Part shown: piece by piece, positions 32,900 to 42,048 of the stretch
How the letters are laid out: the number at the start of each line of letters is the position of its first letter
How positions within the stretch are numbered: position 1 is the stretch's first letter
Source: CAYZUE01 sp964481825
Lineage (GTDB): Archaea > Hydrothermarchaeota > Hydrothermarchaeia > Hydrothermarchaeales > JALUUU01
NCBI GenBank assembly: GCA_964481825.1
Contig: CAYZUE010000005.1
Location: 1-43,894 of the forward strand
Length of the DNA: 43,894 nucleotides
Direction of reading: 5' to 3'
The notes under the pieces: generated by a model
The model's database searches: none
Told to the model about the DNA's origin: nothing
What the model saw: only the letters and a program-made list of their open reading frames with translations
Made by a program: the position numbers and the translations under genes

Positions 32900-33964
32900 A
32901 TGGCATTCTTCCCAATTTCTGGAGTAGAAATAAGCTTATTATTCCCCCTTTTTTTAGGTTTCACGGTAGGCATTGTTGGAGGATTTATTGGTGTTGGAGG
33001 AGGATATATGGTAACGCCAGCACTTATAATTTTTGGAATCCCAGCCCATCTAGCTGTTGGAACTGACATTGCCCATATTTCAGGAAAATCGATAATAGCT
33101 ACTATTCGACATCGTCAATTGGGAAATGTTGATATCAGACTTGGATTAATTATGGTAATTTCAACAATGATGGGTGTTGAACTTGGTGTTCAACTAATCA
33201 ATTACTTCAAAGGAACTGGTCTAACAGATATTGTAGTTTTAGTAGCTTCCCTAATAATCCTGCTTAGCATTGGAATTTACACACAAATAGAAACACGAAA
33301 ATCTAAAAAAATATTAGATAAAATGAAAAAAAATGGGAAGGCATTACCGAGAGAGGTCATAAGTTCATCATTTTCCAAACGTATCCAAAAAATAGAGATT
33401 TCCCCAATGATCCAACTAAAGACATCAAGAATACGAATATCTTTTTGGATAGTGTTTATAGTGGGATTTGGAACGGGGATACTAGCGGGTTTCTTTGGAG
33501 TGGGTGGAGGTTTCATCCGGGTTCCAGCTTTGATTTATCTAGTTGGTACTCCAACTTTAATAGCAGTTGGAACAGATCTCTTCGAAATAATAATTAGTGC
33601 TGGATATGGAACTATACGGCATGGAATGAGTGGAAACGTAGATATTATGATGGCTCTAACTATGTTAATTGGTGCAACCCTTGGAGCTCAGATTGGAGCT
33701 GTTGCTACCAGCTATGTTAGAGGTCCATCTGTGAGATTGGTATTATCTTGGTCCATACTTCTAGCATTATTTGGAGCAACCTTAAACCTTGCATACATTC
33801 TGACTGAGAAATCTATTATTTTATTAGGAATTGCATCTAAAATAATGGTTATAACCCAGATGTTTATTCTAATTGGAATGATTCTAGGGCTAGTAGTAAT
33901 GGCTATTCTTTCTAGAAGGGGTTATAAAATACCAAGATTTATAGAAGCTATGATAGTGAAGTGA
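32900..33964 (+). CDS. TSUP (TauE/SafE) family anion exporter
   Basis: This 354-residue membrane carrier has two homologous halves, each opening with a glycine-rich repeat: VGGFIGVGGGYMVTPALIIF with AHLAVGTDIAH, and LAGFFGVGGGFIRVPALIYL with TLIAVGTDLFE. About eight to nine TM helices are visible, with a soluble charged loop in the middle (residues about 130-175). The family moves sulfite, sulfoacetate, thiosulfate or other sulfur and organic anions. It lies between a two-TM protein and a UspA tandem in one operon. Confidence 0.9.
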   Translation: MAFFPISGVEISLLFPLFLGFTVGIVGGFIGVGGGYMVTPALIIFGIPAHLAVGTDIAHISGKSIIATIRHRQLGNVDIRLGLIMVISTMMGVELGVQLINYFKGTGLTDIVVLVASLIILLSIGIYTQIETRKSKKILDKMKKNGKALPREVISSSFSKRIQKIEISPMIQLKTSRIRISFWIVFIVGFGTGILAGFFGVGGGFIRVPALIYLVGTPTLIAVGTDLFEIIISAGYGTIRHGMSGNVDIMMALTMLIGATLGAQIGAVATSYVRGPSVRLVLSWSILLALFGATLNLAYILTEKSIILLGIASKIMVITQMFILIGMILGLVVMAILSRRGYKIPRFIEAMIVK

Positions 33965-33966
33965 AA

Positions 33967-34797
33967 ATGATAAAGAAAATACTAGTTGGAGTTAAAGGAG
34001 ATAAAGAATCTAATAATGTGTTACGTTATGCTGTAAACCTTGCTAGAATAACAAAATCTAAACTGACTGCGTTACATGTAATAGAAACCCTCGACGAGTA
34101 TAACTTCTATGAAGATATTAAACTCAATTATAAAATAGAAGCAGAGAGAGATAGAGATAGATGTATACAACAAATAAAAGATATATCTGAGGAATATCAT
34201 TTAGAAAATCTTGATATTGAAATAATATATGGAAAACCAACTAAGAGTATTTTGAATGAAGCTAAGCGTGGTGAATTTGATTTAATTATTGTTGGTTCTC
34301 ACAGTAGGTCAAATTTTATAGAATTTCTACTGGGTGGAGTTGCATTCCAGATAACTCATTATGCGAAGAGACCGGTAATTATTGTTAAGAATCTTAAAGA
34401 AATAGATACTATTCTTGTTTGCACAGATGGATCTGATTACGCTAGGGATGCAATAGCTTTCATGCCACAGATAGTTAGTCATTCAAAGTCAAGAGTAACT
34501 GTGCTTCATGTAGCCAAAAAAGGACAATTAAAATCAGCTGATTCAGAAAAAATCGTTAATGAGGGAAGCGAGATTTTAAAAAAAATGGGAATTGACACAA
34601 AAATTATAATTAGGGAAGGATATCCGTCTAAGGAAATTCTAAGAGAAGCCAGAAAAAGAAATTATGACTTAATAGTAATGGGTCATAAAGGGAAATCCTC
34701 TATTAGGGAATTTTTTTTAGGAGATGTAGTATCAAAAGTAACTCATTTATCTTCACGTCCGATACTTGTATATAGAGCAAAAAAAGGGAAGTTTTAA
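33967..34797 (+). CDS. Tandem universal stress protein (UspA)
   Basis: This 276-residue cytoplasmic protein is made of two Usp domains. The second has the full nucleotide-binding motif, MGHKGKSSIREFFLGDVVS (G-x2-G-x9-G); the first is altered at the second glycine, GSHSRSNFIEFLLGGVAF, and may bind ATP weakly. MIKKILVGVKG is the usual opening, so I take the ATG at 33967, although a GTG at 33961 overlapping the TSUP stop is possible. Usp domains joined to transporters often gate or sense them, which fits this operon (inference). Confidence 0.9.
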   Translation: MIKKILVGVKGDKESNNVLRYAVNLARITKSKLTALHVIETLDEYNFYEDIKLNYKIEAERDRDRCIQQIKDISEEYHLENLDIEIIYGKPTKSILNEAKRGEFDLIIVGSHSRSNFIEFLLGGVAFQITHYAKRPVIIVKNLKEIDTILVCTDGSDYARDAIAFMPQIVSHSKSRVTVLHVAKKGQLKSADSEKIVNEGSEILKKMGIDTKIIIREGYPSKEILREARKRNYDLIVMGHKGKSSIREFFLGDVVSKVTHLSSRPILVYRAKKGKF

Positions 34798-34842
34798 GTA
34801 CTAGTTGAATACCCAAATATTTATTGGGAAGGAGATTAAAAA

Positions 34843-35100
34843 ATGGCAAGAATATTTGGAAAACAACTAGTAGGGAGGAAGGTTGTTAGTGATAGAGGAA
34901 CTATAATAGGACGATTAAGTGATCTATCAATAGAGACCCTTGCCGGAAAGGTTATAATGCTAATAATTAGTCCAGATAGCGATATAGACGCACAGAATTT
35001 TACCCTCAATGATAATGGGGAGATATTAATACCTTTTAATGCTGTTAAAGCTGTTAAAGACGTATTAATAATAAGTGAAAGTGGAATCCCTCGAAGGTAA
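34843..35100 (+). CDS. PRC-barrel domain protein
   Basis: This 85-residue beta-barrel protein has FGKQLVGRKVVSDRGTIIGRLSDLSIET (cited in part), a SDIDAQNF block and the closing IPFNAVKAVKDVLII, the PRC-barrel pattern found in small archaeal proteins linked to RNA and cell-division functions. A strong GGAGAT precedes the ATG. It follows the UspA gene by 45 bases and is probably in the same transcript. Confidence 0.85.
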   Translation: MARIFGKQLVGRKVVSDRGTIIGRLSDLSIETLAGKVIMLIISPDSDIDAQNFTLNDNGEILIPFNAVKAVKDVLIISESGIPRR

Positions 35101-35163
35101 TAAAGTAAAGTTTTTTGTATTCTTATAATTTTAATTGTAAATTTTAGAATTTAATATTTATTC

Positions 35164-36165
35164 TTAATTTTTATATTCATCTTGAATTTCACCTACTAAT
35201 TCTTCTAATACGTCCTCCATTGTTACTAACCCTGTAGTGTAGCCTTTATCATCTACTATAATTGCCATTTGAATTTTATGCGCTTGCATTTCCCTTAAAA
35301 GATCATAAATATTTTTATTCTCAGTAATAAAGTAGGGAGGAATTAAAAATCTTTTAACGGACTTCTTTTGATCCTTATTTCCTGAAAGTCCAAAGATGTT
35401 CTTAGAATAAAGAATGCCAATAATATTATCGATACTTTGATCATAGATAGGAATTCTAGAAAAGCCAGTTTTTTTGATAAATTTAGTAGCATCATAAATA
35501 TTTTTATTCCTATCTAAACATTTAATTTCATTTTTTGGCACCATTATCTCGCCCACTTTTGTATCACTTGAATTAAAAACACCATGGATAAGCTCTTTCT
35601 CGTCCTTCTCAATTACACCTTCCTTCTCACCAACATCAACAAGCATCTTAATGTCGTCCTCAGTTATATAATGACTAAAACGAAAATTTCCACCTAATTT
35701 TTTAATAAGAGGCTTAGTTAAAACTGTTAGGATTATAACTAATGGATATAGAATCTTTACAAGATACCTCATAGGATTCGCGATTGAAAGAGAAATTTTT
35801 TCAGCGTTCGCTAAAGCATATCCTTTAGGGGTAATCTCTCCAAAGAGAAGGATTAAAAAAGTCATTATTCCGGTAGCTATACCCACTCCCTTACTCCCAA
35901 ATAGATCGATTGCAATTGATGTTGCTATAGCCGCTGCACTGATATTTACAAGATTATTTCCGACAAGGATAGTTGCTAATAATTTGTTGGGATGCTTCAA
36001 CAATCTAACAATGATGTTAGCTCTTTTATCGCCATCCACAGCTAACTTCTTTATTTTAATATGATTTAATGAAACTAATGCAGTCTCAGAACCGGAAAAA
36101 AAGCCTGATAATAAAATCAATATAATTAGTCCAAATGATTGATATAAAATTAAAATATCTAACAA
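35164..36165 (-). CDS. DUF21 plus CBS-pair membrane protein (CorC/CNNM-like)
   Basis: This is a 333-residue protein. An N-terminal DUF21 transmembrane domain (about 1-150) opens LLSGFFSGSETALVSLNHIKIK and continues through TILVGNNLVNISAAAIATS and LFGEITPKGYA; two CBS motifs follow (IMVPKNEIKCLDRN and GLVTMEDVLEELVGEIQDEY). The family transports Mg2+/Co2+ or senses nucleotides in membranes. No CorC-HlyC C-terminal domain is present. The start is TTG at 36165, with GGAGGA about 10 bases upstream. It is downstream of rps8e by about 30 bases. Confidence 0.9.
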   Translation of the reverse strand: MLDILILYQSFGLIILILLSGFFSGSETALVSLNHIKIKKLAVDGDKRANIIVRLLKHPNKLLATILVGNNLVNISAAAIATSIAIDLFGSKGVGIATGIMTFLILLFGEITPKGYALANAEKISLSIANPMRYLVKILYPLVIILTVLTKPLIKKLGGNFRFSHYITEDDIKMLVDVGEKEGVIEKDEKELIHGVFNSSDTKVGEIMVPKNEIKCLDRNKNIYDATKFIKKTGFSRIPIYDQSIDNIIGILYSKNIFGLSGNKDQKKSVKRFLIPPYFITENKNIYDLLREMQAHKIQMAIIVDDKGYTTGLVTMEDVLEELVGEIQDEYKN

Positions 36166-36196
36166 TGATGGTTTTCCTCCAAATCCTCTGAGCGTT

Positions 36197-36577
36197 TTAT
36201 TTCTTTAGTAAAACTGCATTAACAATACCATCTTGTCCAGTTCTTGAAGTAACTTTAACCTTTCCTAATTCTGTTTCTAGGATAGCACCCTTCGTGATGA
36301 TATTCCTTCTAACAAAGTGGGGATTTGCATTATTTTCAACAACGCCTAATATTTTTAACTTGGCGGCCTTTTTCTTACTTGGGTCTGTTACATTAGCGTG
36401 TTCTGCAACAAGTAACCGCCTCTTTCGATTCCCTCCACGCACGTCAATATTTCTAGCCCTTTCTTCACCTAACCCTGTTTCAGTTTTATCTCTCCCCATC
36501 TCAAACTTTCTCTTCCTTGTTCGAACTTTAGGAATTTTACCTGCTCTTCTACCATGCTTTCCTTGCCAAAGGGACAA
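36197..36577 (-). CDS. rps8e: Ribosomal protein S8e
   Basis: This small-subunit protein is specific to archaea and eukaryotes. It has 126 residues: LWQGKHGRRAGKIPKVRTRKRKFEMG at the start (cited in part), ETGLGEERARNIDVRGGNRKRR in the middle and the beta domain NPHFVRRNIITKGAILETELGKVKVTSRTGQ at the end (both cited in part). The start is TTG at 36577, with AGAGGT upstream. It lies at the end of the hem block, 37 bases after hemC. Confidence 0.95.
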   Translation of the reverse strand: MSLWQGKHGRRAGKIPKVRTRKRKFEMGRDKTETGLGEERARNIDVRGGNRKRRLLVAEHANVTDPSKKKAAKLKILGVVENNANPHFVRRNIITKGAILETELGKVKVTSRTGQDGIVNAVLLKK

Positions 36578-36614
36578 TTTAGTTACCTCTTATTTTACTA
36601 GGTGAATTGGTTAC

Positions 36615-37523
36615 CTATAAAAACTTTACTAGGATATCATTTCCACCTTTATCTATGAGAGACTCAGCACATTTAATTCCAATTCTATTATAATCCTTTG
36701 GTTTGCCACTGACATCTGTTTCAATCTTTTGTTTACCATTTGAGCTAAAAACTGCGGCCTTCATATAAAGTTCTTGATCTATGTAGGTGCATGCTCCTAT
36801 AGGTACCTGACATCCACCGCCCAAATGTTTCAGTAAAGCCCTCTCTGCAAAGATTCTCTGCATGCTTCTTTCATCATTTATTGTCTGAAAAAGTTCAAGA
36901 TGCTCAGAGTTACTTTGTGCTACTATTCCAATAGCACCTTGACCAACAGCAGGAAGAAAATTCTCTTTTGACAATTTTTGAGATATAATATCTTCAAATC
37001 CCAGGCGTTTTAAACCCGCATGAGCCATAACTAGAGCATCAAAACCACCTTCGTTGAGTTTTCTCAACCTAGTTTCGATATTACCCCTGATATTCTTTAT
37101 ACAAAGGTCTTTCCGATTAAAAAGAATCTCAGCCTGTCTTCTAATACTACTAGTACCTACTATCGATTTCTTTGGGAGATAATCAAAATTAATATTATTA
37201 TTAGAAATGAGTACATCGCATGAGTCCTCTCTAGTAGGAACAGATACTATTTCTAAATTTTTTATTATGTCTGTAGGAATATCCTTCATACTGTGGACTG
37301 CTAGATCAATTTTACCATTAAGAAGAGCTTCATCAATCTCTTTGACAAAAATCCCTTTTCCACCAATCTTTCCTAACGGCACATCTAGAATCTTATCCCC
37401 TGTTGTCTTTATAATATCAATATTAAACTCCACATTAGGATTTTTCTCAACTATCAGATTCATAATGTAATTTGTTTGCGCAATAGCTAAATTACTTCCA
37501 CGAGTTCCTATATTCAATTTCAT
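36615..37523 (-). CDS. hemC: Hydroxymethylbilane synthase (porphobilinogen deaminase)
   Basis: This enzyme links four porphobilinogens into hydroxymethylbilane. It has 302 residues: IGTRGSNLAIAQTNYI, HSMKDIPTD with the catalytic Asp, VGTSSIRRQAE, IRGNIETRLRKL, and the cofactor-binding cysteine in LGGGCQVPIGA. Its ATG overlaps the hemL stop (ATGA). It is the last tetrapyrrole gene in the block. No hemD (uroporphyrinogen III synthase) follows. Confidence 0.97.
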   Translation of the reverse strand: MKLNIGTRGSNLAIAQTNYIMNLIVEKNPNVEFNIDIIKTTGDKILDVPLGKIGGKGIFVKEIDEALLNGKIDLAVHSMKDIPTDIIKNLEIVSVPTREDSCDVLISNNNINFDYLPKKSIVGTSSIRRQAEILFNRKDLCIKNIRGNIETRLRKLNEGGFDALVMAHAGLKRLGFEDIISQKLSKENFLPAVGQGAIGIVAQSNSEHLELFQTINDERSMQRIFAERALLKHLGGGCQVPIGACTYIDQELYMKAAVFSSNGKQKIETDVSGKPKDYNRIGIKCAESLIDKGGNDILVKFL

Positions 37524-38782
37524 TTTAATACGCTCATAACTTCATCAAAAACTTCAATAGTAGTGTCAACTTCAGATTTGCTGTGTGCATTTGATAAAAA
37601 ATTACATTCAAATTGAGATGGAGGGAAAAAAACTCCCTTATTTAACAAACCCCTCTGAAATTTTAAGAATTTTTCTTTGTTTGATTTTAACGCTGAAGAA
37701 TAATTGTTTACATTAATACCTGTAAAATATATTTGAAACATAGACCCAATACCATTTATCTTCACATCTAAATCATAACACTGAGAAATATCCTCCAAGC
37801 CTTGTGTTATTTTAACTCGTAATGAATTAAGTTTATTATAGATTCTATCTTTTATCAATATCTGAATTGTAGTGTAACCTGCATTGAGTGACAAGGGATT
37901 TCCGTTAAATGTTCCAGCTTGATAGACTCCACCTAAAGGTGAAAAATGTCTCATAATTTCCTTACTTGAAGCTATAGCTCCTATGGATAACCCACCTCCC
38001 ATGATTTTTCCTAGAGTTGTGATGTCTGGAGTAACATTAAATAACTTTTGTGCTCCACCTAAAGAAAGACGAAAGCCAGTGATAATCTCGTCAAAGATTA
38101 AGAGAACATCATTATCTTCAGTTATCTCTCTTAATGACTGTAAAAATCCATCATCGGGAAGGATACATCCTACATTACCCATAACTGGTTCTAGAATAAC
38201 AGCTGCAAGTTTATCTCGCTTAATAATGCGTTCAACAGAATCTAGATCATTAAATGGAGCGATGATAGTGTTCTTAGTTGATTCAGATGGAACCCCTTTT
38301 GAAGTTGGAACTCCATGGGTTGTTGCCCCGCTCCCTGCTTTAACCAAAACACTGTCATGAGCACCGTGAAAAGCACCCTCAAACTTCAATATTTTTTTCC
38401 TTCCTGTATAACCTCTAGCCAGTCTTATAGCTGCCATTGTTGCCTCTGTACCAGTATTAACAAATCTGACCATACTAGCACTAGGAACATGATTAATAAT
38501 CTTTTTAGCAAATTTAATCTCAAGTTCAATTGGAGTACCATATAAAGTTCCTCTATCTAGTTGTTTCTTTAAATTTGTTAAAACTAATGGATGCGCATGA
38601 CCAAGGATAAGTGGCCCATACGCTAGACAATAATCTAAATATTCTTTTCCATCAATATCATAAATCTTACTTCCCGCCCCATATTCTGTGAAAAAAGGGT
38701 GCGGATTCATCGCTCTAACAGGTGAGTTCACCCCACCAACAAGTACCTTTTTAGCTTCTTTAAAAAAATTTTTTGAATTCAT
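37520..38782 (-). CDS. hemL: Glutamate-1-semialdehyde 2,1-aminomutase
   Basis: This PLP enzyme turns glutamate-1-semialdehyde into 5-aminolevulinate. It has 420 residues, with VGGVNSPVRAMNPHPFF, FVNTGTEATMAAIRLARGYTGR, IFDEIITGFR and the PLP lysine in TTLGKIMGGGLSIGA. I chose the ATG at 38782, four bases after the hemB stop; a longer frame to 38824 would lie inside hemB. Coupled to hemC downstream. Confidence 0.96.
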   Translation of the reverse strand: MNSKNFFKEAKKVLVGGVNSPVRAMNPHPFFTEYGAGSKIYDIDGKEYLDYCLAYGPLILGHAHPLVLTNLKKQLDRGTLYGTPIELEIKFAKKIINHVPSASMVRFVNTGTEATMAAIRLARGYTGRKKILKFEGAFHGAHDSVLVKAGSGATTHGVPTSKGVPSESTKNTIIAPFNDLDSVERIIKRDKLAAVILEPVMGNVGCILPDDGFLQSLREITEDNDVLLIFDEIITGFRLSLGGAQKLFNVTPDITTLGKIMGGGLSIGAIASSKEIMRHFSPLGGVYQAGTFNGNPLSLNAGYTTIQILIKDRIYNKLNSLRVKITQGLEDISQCYDLDVKINGIGSMFQIYFTGINVNNYSSALKSNKEKFLKFQRGLLNKGVFFPPSQFECNFLSNAHSKSEVDTTIEVFDEVMSVLK

Positions 38783-38786
38783 TTGC

Positions 38787-39764
38787 CTACTTTCCGTTAA
38801 GCCATTTAGCAACATCTTTAGCATGATAAGTGATGATGATATCAGCTCCAGCTCGTTTAATAGAGGTAAGTAGTTCTAGAACTACAGCAACCTCATCAAT
38901 ATAGCCTTTTTCAGCTGCTGCCTTAACTAGACTATACTCCCCACTTACATTAAATGCTGCAGTGGGTAACCTAAACTCGTCTTTAACTCTCTGGATGACA
39001 TCAAGATAAGATAAAGCAGGTTTAACCATCAGAATATCTGCCCCTTCTTCAATGTCTAAAGAGGCTTCTTTGATAGCCTCATTAATGTTGCTAGAATCCA
39101 TTTGATACGTATTTCGATTACCAAATGTGGGAAATGATCCAGCCGCATCTCTGAATGGCCCATAAAAGCTAGAAGCGAATTTGGCAGCATATGACAATAT
39201 AATTGTATTTTCAAAACCTGCAGCGTCCAAAGACTTTCGGATTGCTTTTATTCGGCCATCCATCATATCGCTGGGTGCTACAATATCTGCCCCAGATTCA
39301 ACGTGGCTAAGAGCAACCTTCTGCAATATCTTTATTGTATCATCGTTTATTATTTCTTTATTCTTAACCACCCCACAGTGTCCATGATTCATATATTCAC
39401 ACAAACATACGTCGGTAATAACAATAAGATCGTCTCCAACTTCATCTTTAATTTCCTTAATAGCTTTTTGGATTATGCCGGTAGGAGAATACGCCTGAGA
39501 AGCAATTTTATCTTTAACCAACGGAATTCCAAAGAGGATAACACCCGGAATTCCAAGTTGAACTAACTCTGAAACTTCATCTCTAAGATTCTTCAGAGGA
39601 ATGCAATATTGTCCAGGCATAGATTTGATTTCTTCAGCATTTTGATTTCCTTCTTTAATAAAAAGAGGCATTATTAAATCATTTTTCAACAAAACTGTTT
39701 CCCTAACTAATTGACGTATTTTAGAATTCTTTCGAAGTCGTCTCATTCTCCTAATTGGAAACAA
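38787..39764 (-). CDS. hemB: Porphobilinogen synthase (ALA dehydratase)
   Basis: This enzyme condenses two 5-aminolevulinates to porphobilinogen. It has 325 residues. The zinc-type cysteine site TDVCLCEYMNHGHCGVV and the Schiff-base lysines in SYAAKFASSFYGPFRDA and MVKPALSYLD are all visible. The start is TTG at 39764 with AGGAGAC upstream. It lies 2 bases after hemA and 4 before hemL, so one transcript is likely. Confidence 0.96.
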   Translation of the reverse strand: MFPIRRMRRLRKNSKIRQLVRETVLLKNDLIMPLFIKEGNQNAEEIKSMPGQYCIPLKNLRDEVSELVQLGIPGVILFGIPLVKDKIASQAYSPTGIIQKAIKEIKDEVGDDLIVITDVCLCEYMNHGHCGVVKNKEIINDDTIKILQKVALSHVESGADIVAPSDMMDGRIKAIRKSLDAAGFENTIILSYAAKFASSFYGPFRDAAGSFPTFGNRNTYQMDSSNINEAIKEASLDIEEGADILMVKPALSYLDVIQRVKDEFRLPTAAFNVSGEYSLVKAAAEKGYIDEVAVVLELLTSIKRAGADIIITYHAKDVAKWLNGK

Positions 39765-39766
39765 TA

Positions 39767-41098
39767 TTAGGTCTCCTTTTTATGTTCTAAAAACCATTTT
39801 TCAGCTGCGCGTATAGAATCTTTATCTCCAGTTTCAGCGGCTTCCCGTATTTTATCAACAAAAGGTGACATGGTTCTGCTGATAATAACTTTAGTTAAGT
39901 CATCTAAGATACGTAATTCTCGTTTTTTTACGCTATTTCCTAACATCCGTGAGGCTCTAGCAACCTCTTTTTTTCTTATTTCTTCAGATTTTCCAAAAAT
40001 AGACTTTACAATACTTTCAACGTCGATATGATAAATTTGTTTTTCAAGTCTTGAAAGTTCCTCTTCGATTATTGCTTCAACCTTTATAGCTTCCATTGCC
40101 CTAAAGTGTTGGTTTTTATCTGCAATATTCTTTAAGCTATCAATATTAAAAAGACGAACACCTTCAATATTTTCTACATCATCTTCAACATTCCTTGGTA
40201 TCGATACATCAATTATTATAAGCTCCTTCTTAGAACCGTCCATCCCTTTATTTACATCCGCTTTTTTTATTATATTTTGTGGAGCTGATGTTGCAGTTAT
40301 AACGATATCTGCTTTCTTCAATCCATCCACAATATTATTAAATCCAATAACTTCACCATCTATTTCTCGAGCGAGATCTTCACTTTTTTTCAATGTTCTA
40401 TTACAAACTAATTTCTTAACTTTAAGATTCTCTAAAGATTTTACAATCTGTGTTCCCATATCTCCAGAACCTACAATTAATATTGTTTTTCCCTCTATCT
40501 CGTCAAATAATGATTTTGCTAGCTCAATTGCAGCACTGCCTACTGAAACTGCCCCCCTGCCAATATTTGTTCTTGTCCTGGATACCTTACCTACTTGGAT
40601 AGCTTTATCAAATACATTTTTGAAAAATGGACCGACGGTATTCGCGCCATATGCTAGATGGTAGGCATCACGTACTTGCCCAAGAATTTGATCTTCTCCC
40701 ACTATCATTGATTCTAATCCTGAAGTTAACCGAAGAAGATGATGCAAAGCCTTTGAATGAATCTCGACTTCAATGACATCGTGGAATTTTTTTGCATTTT
40801 CTATTATTTTCTCTAAAAGATCAGCATTATTTATTTCTCCGTTAGAACGTAACTGCTCTCTGAATCGAGAAATGCTTTCCCCCATAACAAAATCCTGAAT
40901 GTCATGACATGCAACATCTACATCCTCTGCCGCTGCGAATATTTCAACTCTGTTGCAAGTTTGGACAATTATGCATTCTTTTATAGAGGATATTGAATCC
41001 AATTTCTTCAAGGCTAAAGGCAGGTCTACAAAAGAAAGTGCCTCTAAAATTGGTACTTCCGCTTTATTATGGGTAACCCTAATGTTTACCGTATGCAT
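39767..41098 (-). CDS. hemA: Glutamyl-tRNA reductase
   Basis: This enzyme reduces glutamyl-tRNA to glutamate-1-semialdehyde, the first committed step of the C5 tetrapyrrole pathway. It has 443 residues: the catalytic cysteine in IIVQTCNRVEIFA (Cys48), LESMIVGEDQILGQVRDAY, the NADPH-binding ILIVGSGDMGTQIVKSL, and a C-terminal dimerisation helix. The ATG at 41098 overlaps the end of the precorrin-2 dehydrogenase gene by 20 bases. Confidence 0.97.
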   Translation of the reverse strand: MHTVNIRVTHNKAEVPILEALSFVDLPLALKKLDSISSIKECIIVQTCNRVEIFAAAEDVDVACHDIQDFVMGESISRFREQLRSNGEINNADLLEKIIENAKKFHDVIEVEIHSKALHHLLRLTSGLESMIVGEDQILGQVRDAYHLAYGANTVGPFFKNVFDKAIQVGKVSRTRTNIGRGAVSVGSAAIELAKSLFDEIEGKTILIVGSGDMGTQIVKSLENLKVKKLVCNRTLKKSEDLAREIDGEVIGFNNIVDGLKKADIVITATSAPQNIIKKADVNKGMDGSKKELIIIDVSIPRNVEDDVENIEGVRLFNIDSLKNIADKNQHFRAMEAIKVEAIIEEELSRLEKQIYHIDVESIVKSIFGKSEEIRKKEVARASRMLGNSVKKRELRILDDLTKVIISRTMSPFVDKIREAAETGDKDSIRAAEKWFLEHKKET

Positions 41099-41714
41099 TT
41101 ACTGCTCTCCGAATAACTTTTTTTGCTTTTTTAAGGTCACCTTTACTTATTAAGTATTTAACTTCAATATCTGTCATAATCTCTTTGATAAACGCCCTTC
41201 TCATCTTCTGGTTCTTAACCTTTTCCTTTAATTTATACCTTGTAAATTCCTGGAGTTCGATAGATAGTAAATCTTCCTCAGTTAACAATTTTTTTAGCCT
41301 TTTCTTTATCTCCTTAGCCATTGCAGGGCTTTTCCCAGTTGTTGATATAGATATCTTAATGTTATCCATTTCAATAGTTGCGGGGACCATGAAATCTACA
41401 ATCTTATCCGCCCTGTTTACCAACTTACACTCTTTTTTTGACTCACTTTCTAATTTATTGTTTAGAGTTCTGTCGTCAGTTGCAATAAAAATAATATCAA
41501 ACTTCTTGTAATCGATTACAGTTTTATTTAAATCGATAGTTACAAGCTTTAGATTAGAATTACTAACTTTAGTTAAACCTGCGGAAAACCTTTTACTAAA
41601 AACTTCAATATTCATGCCTGCATCTAGAAGTTTCATTACACGTCTCTCAGCGACTTTACCTCCACCAAAAACCGCTGCGTTCCAACTGTTGTTACTTAAT
41701 ACTACTGGGAACAT
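41079..41714 (-). CDS. Precorrin-2 dehydrogenase (SirC/CysG N-terminal type)
   Basis: This NAD-dependent enzyme oxidises precorrin-2 to sirohydrochlorin, and perhaps inserts iron. It is about 211 residues: AVFGGGKVAERRVMKLLDAG is the dinucleotide-binding loop, followed by IIFIATDDRTLNNKLE, VNRADKIVDFMVPATIE and ISTTGKSPAMAKEIKKRL. I took the ATG at 41714 (MFPVVLS, the usual opening). A GTG at 41789 would add a hydrophobic stretch not expected in the family. It places the block on the route to sirohaem, F430, cobalamin or alternative haem. Confidence 0.92.
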   Translation of the reverse strand: MFPVVLSNNSWNAAVFGGGKVAERRVMKLLDAGMNIEVFSKRFSAGLTKVSNSNLKLVTIDLNKTVIDYKKFDIIFIATDDRTLNNKLESESKKECKLVNRADKIVDFMVPATIEMDNIKISISTTGKSPAMAKEIKKRLKKLLTEEDLLSIELQEFTRYKLKEKVKNQKMRRAFIKEIMTDIEVKYLISKGDLKKAKKVIRRAVNAYGKH

Positions 41715-41801
41715 GTTATCAAATAATAATTGTATAAAAATGAAGATAAAAAGGTTACTAATTAAATCTGCTATTAAATAATGTTTCACCTAGCTGAGAT
41801 A

Positions 41802-42014
41802 TTAAAATCCTAACACCTTATATTTTTGAGCTAAATGATAAGCGATATATACCATAACCCATCCTATGAGAGAGAAAAAGATCCAAAATTCGATATATCG
41901 TTTTTTACAAAAATCGCACTTCCAGTAAATAATTGCAAAGCTCATATGTTTGGTACATTCTGGGCATCGCATCTCTTTAAATACCCGATCAAAAAGTTTC
42001 TTGCCTTTTCCCAT
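41802..42014 (-). CDS. Small zinc-ribbon membrane protein
   Basis: This 70-residue protein has an N-terminal C-x2-C ... C-x2-C zinc ribbon (EMRCPECTKHM, YWKCDFCKKRY) followed by one TM helix (EFWIFFSLIGWVMVYIAYHLA) and a short tail. The family is not recognised. It is the second gene of the block leading to hemA, 35 bases after the small membrane protein gene and upstream of precorrin-2 dehydrogenase. A membrane-anchored regulator or assembly factor for tetrapyrrole enzymes is possible but not shown. Confidence 0.7.
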   Translation of the reverse strand: MGKGKKLFDRVFKEMRCPECTKHMSFAIIYWKCDFCKKRYIEFWIFFSLIGWVMVYIAYHLAQKYKVLGF

Positions 42015-42048
42015 TTTAAAATCACATCTAATAAATTTATATAATTCG

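Noticed and set aside
41715..41789. Hydrophobic N-terminal extension of precorrin-2 dehydrogenase
   Set aside because: The family is soluble and begins near MFPVVL; the extension would need a GTG without a ribosome site.
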